Shown here: piece by piece, positions 1 to 5,102 of the stretch
Layout: every line of letters begins with the position of its first letter
Numbering within the stretch: position 1 is the stretch's first letter
Assembly: GCA_029934265.1 (NCBI GenBank)
Contig: JAOZMN010000240.1
Span: 1-5,102, forward strand
Direction: 5' to 3'
DNA length: 5,102 nt
Source of the DNA: Bacteroidales bacterium
GTDB lineage: Bacteria > Bacteroidota > Bacteroidia > Bacteroidales > JAADGE01
Program-made: the position numbers and the translations under genes
The notes under the pieces: generated by a model
What the model saw: the letters and a program-made list of their open reading frames with translations, nothing else
The model's database searches: none
What the model was told of the DNA's origin: nothing

Positions 1-368
1 ATTTCAGAGTATTCCCGATAAGCAACTGGACAGAAATGGACGTTTGGCAATATATCCTTATGGAAAATATCGAAATTCCCGACTTATATTTTACACACAA
101 ACGTAAAGTTTTCAAAAGAGACGGCACTTGGCTTGCTGTAGATGATTGCATACCGATGAAAGAAAACGAGGAAATTGTAGAACTCGATGTACGTTGTAGA
201 ACTATCGGTGATATTACCTGCACCGGAGTTACGCTTTCAAAAGCTGACAGTTTAGAAGATATTGTAAAAGAAATTGCTGCAACGAGAGTAACCGAACGAG
301 GAGGAAGAGCCGACGACAAACGCTCCGAAGTCGCTATGGAAGACCGAAAAAAAGAAGGATATTTTTAA
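1..368 (+). CDS. cysD: Sulfate adenylyltransferase subunit 2 (ATP sulfurylase small subunit), 3' part
   Basis: This is the C-terminal part (about 121 residues) of the catalytic subunit that, with the GTPase CysN, makes adenosine 5'-phosphosulfate and pyrophosphate from ATP and sulfate in the cytoplasm. The open frame runs in from the left edge (first full codon at position 3), so the real start and the N-terminal nucleotide-binding region lie outside the window; the ATG at 36 is internal. Recognisable CysD features are FRVFPISNWTEMDVWQYI at the left edge, the ENIEIPDLYF stretch, VRCRTIGDITCTG, and the C-terminal TERGGRADDK followed by MEDRKKEGYF. These align in order with the end of E. coli CysD as I remember it, and the ending KEGYF matches its terminus, so the 3' end is intact. 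cysN follows downstream on the same strand, but only after two small unrelated genes, which is unusual for this pair. Confidence 0.96.
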   Translation, partial: FRVFPISNWTEMDVWQYILMENIEIPDLYFTHKRKVFKRDGTWLAVDDCIPMKENEEIVELDVRCRTIGDITCTGVTLSKADSLEDIVKEIAATRVTERGGRADDKRSEVAMEDRKKEGYF

Positions 369-398
369 TTGAAAATTATTTATTGTAAAATTATTTCT

Positions 399-890
399 AT
401 GAAATGTAAATTTTGTAAAGCCGACAATACCGCCGATGCAGAAAGATGTTTTTCGTGTAATGCACCTTTGCCCAAACGCTCTAATTTGAATGAACAAGAT
501 CAAGAAAGTCTGACAAATTACATAGTAAGCGTTGAAAATATGCTTAAAAAAGCAAAAAAGAACGGTAACGGAAAAATAGCTCTTATTTTCTTTGTACTTT
601 CGATTGTTTGGTTCGGAGCATCATTTTATGTATATAATTCATATTCCGATGATACGAAAATTCCGATAATTTTTTCCATTGTGCTTGGTATTATTTTGTT
701 TTTTCTATTCGGTGCAAGCATTTCAAGTTTTGAAAAAAATGCAATGGAAAAAGCATTCGATAATAAAATAAAACACGATATTAGAGAATATTTAGAAGCA
801 ATGCACTTTACAACTACCGATTTTCAAATCGTTGCCGGTGAAGTATTAAATGAAAAATCACCTTTAAATAATTTTTTGACAGATATATAA
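399..890 (+). CDS. Zinc-ribbon protein with two membrane segments, function unknown
   Basis: A 163-residue protein I do not recognise as a named family. The N-terminus is a short zinc ribbon: CKFC at residues 3-6 and CFSC at 17-20, giving four cysteines for one metal. A charged linker, rich in Gln/Glu and then Lys (about residues 30-59), follows. Two hydrophobic segments come next, at about 60-81 and 88-108, joined by a short SDDTK loop. The remaining roughly 55 residues are soluble. The lysine-rich stretch just before the first segment suggests, by the positive-inside rule, that both ends face the cytoplasm. An in-frame TTG at 369 could extend the protein by 10 residues. I prefer the ATG at 399 because the zinc ribbon begins immediately after it, as is common in such proteins. 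It starts 30 bases after cysD and ends 7 bases before the next gene, so co-transcription is likely. No Shine-Dalgarno is visible. Its base composition looks more AT-rich than cysD. Confidence 0.8.
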   Translation: MKCKFCKADNTADAERCFSCNAPLPKRSNLNEQDQESLTNYIVSVENMLKKAKKNGNGKIALIFFVLSIVWFGASFYVYNSYSDDTKIPIIFSIVLGIILFFLFGASISSFEKNAMEKAFDNKIKHDIREYLEAMHFTTTDFQIVAGEVLNEKSPLNNFLTDI

Positions 891-897
891 AACAATT

Positions 898-1083
898 ATG
901 GTAAGAATAATTTTAGTAGCAATAGTAATCTTTTTGGTAGTTATTTTCATAAAAAAAGGAAATTCGGGAAAAGGAAACAGCAATAAGGAAAACGATACAG
1001 ACCAATTTGCAGATTCTGATGATTTTAGCGATACAATAGATTATGATTCAGATGCTTCCGATGATGTCGGGATTGATTTTTAA
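898..1083 (+). CDS. Small single-span membrane protein with acidic aspartate/serine tail
   Basis: A 61-residue hypothetical protein. Residues 2-18 form one very hydrophobic segment (VRIILVAIVIFLVVIF), ending in IKKGNSGKGNSNK. A low-complexity acidic tail follows, in which about 12 of the last 29 residues are aspartate, spaced with Ser, Tyr and Phe. The positive charges after the segment suggest that the C-terminal tail lies in the cytoplasm, although the short N-terminus leaves this uncertain. There is no lipobox and no clear signal-peptidase site. It lies 7 bases after the zinc-ribbon gene and 65 bases before cysN on the same strand, so it is probably made from the same transcript. The short length and biased composition make a homology-based name impossible from sequence alone. 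Being real is supported by tight spacing, a clean ATG and the protein-like order of a membrane segment followed by a charged tail. Confidence 0.65.
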   Translation: MVRIILVAIVIFLVVIFIKKGNSGKGNSNKENDTDQFADSDDFSDTIDYDSDASDDVGIDF

Positions 1084-1147
1084 TTTTTAAGGAATATTAC
1101 AAAACAGAATAATAAACAGGTCGTAAGACTTTAATATCTAATTATAT

Positions 1148-2431
1148 ATGTCAGCACCAGCAGAACAAAGTACAAAAGGCTATCTTGATATGCAATTACT
1201 TCGCTTCACCACAGCCGGAAGCGTTGATGACGGTAAAAGCACGCTAATAGGTCGTTTGCTTTACGACAGCAAATCCATTTTTGAAGACCAAATGGAGGCT
1301 ATCGAACTTAGCAGTAAGCGAAAAGGCGAAAAAAACGTAAACCTCGCCCTGCTTACGGACGGACTTCGAGCCGAACGAGAGCAAGGAATAACGATAGATG
1401 TTGCATACAGATATTTCGCAACTCCTAAACGTAAATTTATAATCGCCGATACGCCCGGACATATTCAATATACCCGAAATATGGTAACCGGAGCATCAAC
1501 TGCAAACCTTGCCATAGTCCTCATTGATGCACGACACGGAGTAGTGGAACAAACTTTACGACATTCGTATATTGCTTCATTGCTGCAAATTCCGCACATA
1601 GTTGTTTGTGTAAACAAAATGGATTTGGTAGAATATTCGGAAGAAAAATATTCGGAAATTAAAACCCGATTTCTTGAATTTGCACCAAAATTGGCAGTAA
1701 AAGATATTCGTTTTATACCGATTAGTGCTTTGATAGGCGATAATGTTGTAAAACGCTCAAAAACAATGGATTGGTACAATGGTGCAACACTTATGCACAC
1801 TCTCGAAAACATCTATATAGCCGGCGACCAAAATCATACAGACGCACGATTCCCGGTGCAATACGTAGTACGACCACAATCTGATAAATACCACGATTAC
1901 AGAGGATATGCCGGCAGAATAGACGGAGGTATTTTCAATGTCGGCGATAAGGTTACCCTTCTTCCCGGTGGCAGAGAGTCCAAAATTAAAAGTATAGATA
2001 CTCTAAACGAAACTCTCGAAACAGCTTTCGCTCCTCAATCTGTTACCATGACTATCGAAGATGATATTGACATCAGCAGAGGAGACATGATTGTAAAGTC
2101 AGATAATATACCGAATCAATCGCAAGAAATAACTGCAATGATAAGTTGGTTTAGTGAAAAATCACTTGCTTTAAAAGGAAAATATTTCATAAAACATACG
2201 ACAAACGAATTGCGTTGTATGGTTACGGATATAAAATTTAAAATGGATATTAATTCTTTGGAAAGAAATTATGACGATAAAAAAATCGAAATGAACGATA
2301 TTGCTCGTGTTTCATTCAAAACCACAAAACCTGTTTTCTTCGATTCATATCGTAAAAATCGTTATACCGGAAGTTTTATTCTTGTAGATGAGGGAACAAA
2401 CGAAACCGTAGGAGCAGGAATGATTGTATAA
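1148..2431 (+). CDS. cysN: Sulfate adenylyltransferase subunit 1 (ATP sulfurylase GTPase subunit)
   Basis: CysN is the regulatory GTPase of ATP sulfurylase; GTP hydrolysis drives APS formation by CysD in the cytoplasm. All GTPase motifs are present: the P-loop GSVDDGKS at residues 24-31, the switch threonine in GITID (80-84), DTPGH (101-105), NKMD (156-159) and SAL (193-195). Elongation-factor-like beta-barrel domains follow, beginning near FPVQYVVRP. At 427 residues it is complete and close to the stand-alone bacterial forms. It ends after the barrel domains, so there is no fused APS kinase (CysC), and no cysC lies in this window. The ATG at 1148 is chosen because residues 11-31 match the usual Bacteroidota N-terminus; the next Met (residue 15) would leave very little before the P-loop. 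The 64-base gap upstream shows no promoter match and no Shine-Dalgarno, which fits read-through from the cysD side. Confidence 0.97.
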   Translation: MSAPAEQSTKGYLDMQLLRFTTAGSVDDGKSTLIGRLLYDSKSIFEDQMEAIELSSKRKGEKNVNLALLTDGLRAEREQGITIDVAYRYFATPKRKFIIADTPGHIQYTRNMVTGASTANLAIVLIDARHGVVEQTLRHSYIASLLQIPHIVVCVNKMDLVEYSEEKYSEIKTRFLEFAPKLAVKDIRFIPISALIGDNVVKRSKTMDWYNGATLMHTLENIYIAGDQNHTDARFPVQYVVRPQSDKYHDYRGYAGRIDGGIFNVGDKVTLLPGGRESKIKSIDTLNETLETAFAPQSVTMTIEDDIDISRGDMIVKSDNIPNQSQEITAMISWFSEKSLALKGKYFIKHTTNELRCMVTDIKFKMDINSLERNYDDKKIEMNDIARVSFKTTKPVFFDSYRKNRYTGSFILVDEGTNETVGAGMIV

Positions 2432-2439
2432 AGTCAGAG

Positions 2440-2534
2440 TGTAAAGTCAAGGTTTCGCTTAATTAACCAAATTGAATGTATATCAATATCTTAATAATCA
2501 TTAAATTAACATAGCGAAGCCTTGACTATTTACA
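2440..2534. terminator. Long imperfect inverted repeat between convergent genes, possible bidirectional terminator
   Basis: The left arm at 2446-2459 (gtcaaggtttcgct) pairs with the right arm at 2513-2526 (agcgaagccttgac) over 14 positions, with a single G-T wobble. The stem continues outward after a two-base bulge (ta at 2527-2528), where tgtaaa at 2440-2445 pairs with tttaca at 2529-2534. The enclosed loop of about 53 bases is very AT-rich. It sits in the 127-base gap between the ends of cysN and thiD, where a terminator serving both strands would be expected. The large loop and the lack of a clear T-run right after the stem make it an atypical intrinsic terminator. It could instead be a copy of a small dispersed palindromic element. 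Nothing else is seen in this gap except a short direct repeat, taaagtca, at 2429-2436 and 2442-2449. Confidence 0.5.
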
Positions 2535-2558
2535 TGACAGGAATTAACTCCGACAAGT

Positions 2559-3320
2559 TTAAAAATCTTCATTATTAAAATGATACCCCAAATTAGATTT
2601 ATTACTTAAAATAAATTTAGTGATATATTTTTTTGCTTCTCCGCAAGCATTTTCCAAATTATATCCCAAAGATAAATTTGCCGTAATTGCAGCCGATAGT
2701 ACGCAACCCGTACCATGTTTGGAATAATCCTTATATAAAATATCTTTGTATTCGATTATTTTACCACTGTCAAATAAAGTATCTATCGCATAATCGTCAG
2801 TAGAATGTCCTCCTTTAAGCAAAATATTAGCATAATTTATTTCACTTTGTTTTCTAAGTTGCTCAAATGTAAAATTTTCACCGAAAAGAATTTTTGCTTC
2901 CGGAATATTGGGAGTTATCAGATAAACATTCGATAAAATCATGTCTAAATCGTCAGGATTTATATTTTTATGAAAAACATATTCACTTGTACTTTTCAAA
3001 ACAGGGTCCCAAATAAATTTTGCTTTTGAATTTAATTTAAAAATAAAATCAAGAATTTCAATAAATATACTCATATTCGGAAACAATCCGATTTTTATAA
3101 ATTCTATCTCCGATTTTTCAAATTGCATTTCGATTTGCCTGGAAATATCTTCCTTATCGACAACTTTCATTGATAAAAATTCATTTTCATTTTGAAATGT
3201 ATTTGCTGTATTTACTGCAAAACCGTAAACTTGATGATGTTCAAAAGTTTTTATGTCGGCAAGTATTCCCGCACCTCCGGAAGGGTCGAAACCTGCGATG
3301 GTCATTACATTTGGTCGCAT
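2559..3320 (-). CDS. thiD: Hydroxymethylpyrimidine/phosphomethylpyrimidine kinase
   Basis: A ribokinase-fold kinase that phosphorylates HMP and then HMP-phosphate to HMP-pyrophosphate, the pyrimidine half of thiamine, in the cytoplasm. The N-terminal signature IAGFDPSGGAGILADIKT (residues 8-25) is diagnostic. Other family marks are KIGLF (near 76-80), WDPVLKSTS (104-112), LLKGGH (167-172) and the anion-hole and catalytic region HGTGCVLSAAI (202-212), in which the GTGC cysteine is Cys206. At 253 residues it is slightly shorter than the common 260-270, but both ends are intact. It is not fused to ThiE or a TenA-like domain. It converges on cysN and diverges from the cytochrome gene, so it appears to be a single-gene unit here; no other thi gene is visible. 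The short leader (about 20 bases) leaves no room for a TPP riboswitch. The family also includes pyridoxal kinases that act on HMP, so side activity on vitamin B6 is possible. Confidence 0.93.
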   Translation of the reverse strand: MRPNVMTIAGFDPSGGAGILADIKTFEHHQVYGFAVNTANTFQNENEFLSMKVVDKEDISRQIEMQFEKSEIEFIKIGLFPNMSIFIEILDFIFKLNSKAKFIWDPVLKSTSEYVFHKNINPDDLDMILSNVYLITPNIPEAKILFGENFTFEQLRKQSEINYANILLKGGHSTDDYAIDTLFDSGKIIEYKDILYKDYSKHGTGCVLSAAITANLSLGYNLENACGEAKKYITKFILSNKSNLGYHFNNEDF

Positions 3321-3331
3321 AATTATATATT

Positions 3332-3362
3332 TTTGAAATTGTCAAAATTTAGAGTTACTTTG
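3332..3362 (+). promoter_or_regulatory. Candidate Bacteroidota-type promoter for the multiheme cytochrome gene
   Basis: TTTG at 3332-3335 is followed after exactly 19 bases by TTACTTTG at 3355-3362, one mismatch from TAnnTTTG. Transcription would start near 3368-3370, giving a leader of about 22 bases to the ATG at 3392. That leader is A-rich and lacks a Shine-Dalgarno, as is common in this phylum. Its position favours 3392, not 3427, as the real translation start. Only the pattern match and its placement support it. Confidence 0.5.
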
Positions 3363-3372
3363 TACCAATCAA
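3343..3372 (-). promoter_or_regulatory. Candidate Bacteroidota-type promoter for thiD
   Basis: Read on the minus strand, a TTG (plus-strand 3370-3372) is followed after exactly 19 bases by AAATTTTG (plus-strand 3343-3350). This matches the Bacteroidota pattern TTG-N19-TAnnTTTG at all fixed positions but one. Transcription would start roughly 15-20 bases before the thiD ATG (3318-3320). The element overlaps the opposite-strand promoter candidate, so the two genes may compete for polymerase. The pattern is short and the region AT-rich, so chance matches are possible. Confidence 0.45.
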
Positions 3373-3391
3373 CAAACTAAATTTTAAAATA

Positions 3392-3430
3392 ATGAAAAAT
3401 AAAATATTCGTAAAACTATTTTTTTTATGA
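3392..3430 (+). other. Out-of-frame start of the cytochrome signal peptide (12-codon ORF)
   Basis: The ATG at 3392 lies just after an A-rich leader and opens a 12-codon frame, MKNKIFVKLFFL, stopped by TGA at 3428-3430. This peptide has the lysine-rich beginning of a bacterial signal peptide. The hydrophobic core and lipobox that should follow it (MIIAFVIVSC, from 3427) are in the -1 frame. The stop overlaps the downstream ATG as ATGA, so two readings are possible. Either this is the true N-terminus, cut off by an indel or joined by frameshifting or slippage, or it is a tiny leader translated before, and coupled to, the main frame. I favour the first, because the two pieces together make one textbook lipoprotein signal. 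Confidence 0.6.
3419..3427 (+). promoter_or_regulatory. T8 homopolymer with T-TTT-TTA slippery heptamer
   Basis: Eight consecutive T's (3419-3426) are followed by A. In the frame of the ATG at 3392 the codons are TTT TTT TTA and then TGA. The heptamer at 3421-3427 is therefore T TTT TTA in the phase of a classical -1 ribosomal frameshift site, the same heptamer as the HIV-1 gag-pol site. A -1 shift here, or one extra T (or two fewer) in the mRNA or DNA, joins the lysine-rich start to the lipobox. No strong downstream stimulatory hairpin is evident. A sequencing or assembly error in the homopolymer gives the same picture. Confidence 0.45.
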
Positions 3431-5102
3431 TAATAGCCTTTGTTATTGTTAGTTGCGGAAGCAAAAATAATGAAATTATCGAGAAAACAACTAAAAGTTC
3501 AATAAAAGTTGTAAATATTTACGAGCCGGATACAAATAAACTTATTTTTCCTAATCCTAAAAATAATAATTGCATAACTTGCCATGACGGAATTGAGCCG
3601 ATACGAAACCCTAAATCCGGAATGATGCAAGAAATATATCTGCTTGCCGAAAAAGCCGGATATAAAGATAATGAATGTATAATTTGCCATGGCGGAAACC
3701 CTGATGCAGTACGAAAAGAAGAAGCACACAGCGGTTCTCCGGAATATTTATCGGCAAACGGCGGTGCGGAAGAATTTTACCCCAACCCTTCGAGTGTCTG
3801 GATAAACGCACGGACTTGCGGAATGTGTCATAAAGAGCAAGTTAATACTCAATATACATCTTTGATGTTTACCGAAGCAGGGAAAATACAGGGTACGGCA
3901 TGGAGTTTCGGCGGATTGCAAGGCTACGAGCATAATGTTGCCAATGTTGCGGTAAAAGAAGTGGACATTCATAAGCAACTCGGGTCGGACAGATACAAAA
4001 AATATATTGCAGAACTCAAAAAAGCAGAATCGCAAGTTTTCCCGAAAGAAATGTCTGCTTTGCCCGAAGCTCCGACTCCGGAAGAAGCCGAAGAAAACCC
4101 TGCACTTACGGCTTATACTTATTTGCGAGCCGAATGTCAGCGGTGCCATATCGGGGTGAAAGGGCATAATGCTTACGGCGACTACAGAAGTTCGGGCTGT
4201 GCTTCTTGTCATATACCATATTCAAACAAAGGACTTTACGAAGGGAAAGATTCAACAATAAATAAAAAGAAAGCCGGTAAACTTCTGGTACATTCCATAC
4301 AATCAGGCAGAGATTCAAAAGTAAGTCTGCACGGAAAAACTTATACCGGAATGCCTACTAAAACCTGCACATCTTGTCATAACAGAGGTCGCAGAATCGG
4401 GGTTTCTTACGAAGGACTTATGGAAACTTCTTACAGCTCGCCGTTTATGGGTGGCGGAGAAAATCAGCAGAAAATTCATAAAAAAAATTATATACATCTT
4501 AAATCCGATGTTCATTTACGAAAAGGAATGCTGTGTCAGGATTGCCATACAACCGGCGACATTCACGGTTTGGGAAATTTGCCCGGAACCGTGCAAGCGG
4601 CGGTCGAAATCGAGTGTGAAGACTGCCACGGTACACCGGAAAAATATCCTTGGGATTTGCCTGTCGGATATGGTGATGAAATTGTCGGCAAAGTTCCGAA
4701 AACAGGGGAAGCAAGAGGAGTTTCTCAAAGCGTTCCGAAATATTTGCAAATGGGTTGGGTTGCTCCGAAAAACGACGGATATTTAATTTCAAGCAGAGGA
4801 AATGCAATGCCTCATATTGTGAAATCCGGCAACAAAATAATTTTATATTCGGCTTCCGGTAAGGATATAAAATTTGACCCGCTGAAAAAAATTGCAGACG
4901 AAGACGGATTTTCAGACCAAGGAAAAATTGCAATGCAACATATTGGTATTCACATAGATAAAATGGATTGTTATTGTGGTCATGCAACTTGGGCACCTCA
5001 TTGTTACGGCTGTCTTGTAAAATTTGATTATTCCAAACTTTCAAAAAAACGAGACTGGGTGGCAATAGCCGGCAATCCCAATAAAAACGGACTAACTGCC
5101 GA
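3427..5102 (+). CDS. Multiheme c-type cytochrome, predicted lipoprotein, 3' truncated by the window
   Basis: An unbroken frame of 558 codons leaves the window at the right edge. Counting from the ATG at 3427, eight canonical CxxCH heme-attachment motifs are seen: CITCH (49), CIICH (84), CGMCH (131), CQRCH (237), CASCH (258), CTSCH (314), CQDCH (370) and CEDCH (397). Two degenerate motifs follow, CYCGH (515) and CYGCL (526). Each canonical motif would bind one covalent heme outside the cytoplasmic membrane, making this an electron-transfer protein. The N-terminus has a hydrophobic core and lipobox, IVSC, with the lipid cysteine at residue 10, so it is probably membrane-anchored by lipid. I see no acidic lipoprotein-export signal after the cysteine, so whether it faces the periplasm or the cell surface is open. 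The positively charged start of the signal peptide is missing in this frame and is found one frame off at 3392. A stretch of about 115 residues without a heme motif (402-514) may be a separate beta-rich domain. Electron donor, acceptor and exact family are not evident. Confidence 0.9.
   Translation, partial: MIIAFVIVSCGSKNNEIIEKTTKSSIKVVNIYEPDTNKLIFPNPKNNNCITCHDGIEPIRNPKSGMMQEIYLLAEKAGYKDNECIICHGGNPDAVRKEEAHSGSPEYLSANGGAEEFYPNPSSVWINARTCGMCHKEQVNTQYTSLMFTEAGKIQGTAWSFGGLQGYEHNVANVAVKEVDIHKQLGSDRYKKYIAELKKAESQVFPKEMSALPEAPTPEEAEENPALTAYTYLRAECQRCHIGVKGHNAYGDYRSSGCASCHIPYSNKGLYEGKDSTINKKKAGKLLVHSIQSGRDSKVSLHGKTYTGMPTKTCTSCHNRGRRIGVSYEGLMETSYSSPFMGGGENQQKIHKKNYIHLKSDVHLRKGMLCQDCHTTGDIHGLGNLPGTVQAAVEIECEDCHGTPEKYPWDLPVGYGDEIVGKVPKTGEARGVSQSVPKYLQMGWVAPKNDGYLISSRGNAMPHIVKSGNKIILYSASGKDIKFDPLKKIADEDGFSDQGKIAMQHIGIHIDKMDCYCGHATWAPHCYGCLVKFDYSKLSKKRDWVAIAGNPNKNGLTA
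4969..5016 (+). other. Two degenerate heme-binding motifs in the cytochrome
   Basis: The segment reads CYCGHATWAPHCYGCLVK. The first motif keeps the spacing from first Cys to His, but the second Cys sits one residue early (C-Y-C-G-H). The second motif has two correctly spaced cysteines but Leu (ctt) where the proximal His (cat or cac) should be. The frame is open and the protein sequence continues normally on both sides, so a frameshift is not the cause. From memory, related multiheme cytochromes carry CxxCH-x-x-WAP-x-CYGCH at this place. Confidence 0.6.

Noticed and set aside
369..398. TTG start at 369 adding MKIIYCKIIS to the zinc-ribbon protein
   Set aside because: The ATG at 399 places the CxxC ribbon right at the N-terminus, and the extra residues look like ordinary AT-rich spacer read in frame.
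1084..1147. Separate promoter or terminator between the small membrane gene and cysN
   Set aside because: No TAnnTTTG-like box and no convincing stem were found. The gacttta near 1127 is complementary to the taaagtc copies after cysN, but it is too short to count as a flanking repeat.
1244..1812. Minus-strand open frames opposite cysN
   Set aside because: They overlap the GTPase motifs of a complete cysN, and their translations have no protein-like features.
3318..3391. TPP riboswitch upstream of thiD
   Set aside because: The gap is about 70 bases, the likely thiD leader is only about 20 bases, and no conserved riboswitch core sequence is visible.
4480..4487. Run of eight A's within the cytochrome gene as a second frame-switch site
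   Set aside because: The frame is the same on both sides of it (heme motifs 6 and 7 are in phase), so nothing needs explaining.
4451..4786. Plus-strand 111-codon frame inside the cytochrome gene
   Set aside because: It is a different frame across heme motifs 7 and 8 and gives no domain. The main frame remains open throughout, so it does not signal a frameshift.
3748..5065. Long minus-strand open frames opposite the cytochrome gene (up to 188 residues)
   Set aside because: They lie antisense to a convincing multiheme frame with eight CxxCH motifs, and their sequences are rich in Cys, Arg, Phe and His with no recognisable domain.

Overview
The window looks like a piece of an AT-rich Bacteroidota chromosome. 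Three observations point this way. The CysN and CysD sequences resemble the Bacteroidota form, for example the CysN N-terminus GYLDMQLLRFTTAGSVDDGKS. No start codon is preceded by a Shine-Dalgarno sequence. The one divergent intergenic region carries two close matches to the Bacteroidota promoter pattern TTG-N19-TAnnTTTG. The genus cannot be told from this sequence.

Layout. Positions 1-368 hold the 3' part of cysD (ATP sulfurylase small subunit). Two small, unrecognised membrane-protein genes follow on the same strand: a zinc-ribbon protein with two membrane segments (399-890) and a 61-residue single-span protein with an acidic tail (898-1083). Then comes a complete stand-alone cysN (1148-2431, the GTPase subunit of ATP sulfurylase, with no fused APS kinase). 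The gap after cysN (2432-2558) holds a long imperfect inverted repeat between convergent genes. A complete thiD (HMP/HMP-P kinase) lies at 2559-3320 on the minus strand. An approximately 70-base divergent intergenic region with overlapping promoter-like elements separates it from a plus-strand gene for a large multiheme c-type cytochrome lipoprotein. That gene is open from 3427 and runs off the window end at 5102.

How the genes work together. CysD and CysN form the heterodimer that makes adenosine 5'-phosphosulfate from ATP and sulfate. The two membrane-protein genes between them have no obvious link to that reaction, but spacing and strand suggest co-transcription. ThiD belongs to thiamine synthesis and the cytochrome to extracytoplasmic electron transfer. 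Neither needs to be functionally tied to the sulfate genes.

The points most worth a second look are: (1) the cytochrome's lipoprotein signal peptide is split between two frames at a run of eight T's, which contains the heptamer T TTT TTA in the phase of a classical -1 frameshift site; (2) the last two heme-site-like motifs visible in the cytochrome are degenerate (CYCGH and CYGCL); (3) the cysD-cysN pair is interrupted by two uncharacterised membrane-protein genes. No RNA gene, insertion sequence or CRISPR array was seen.
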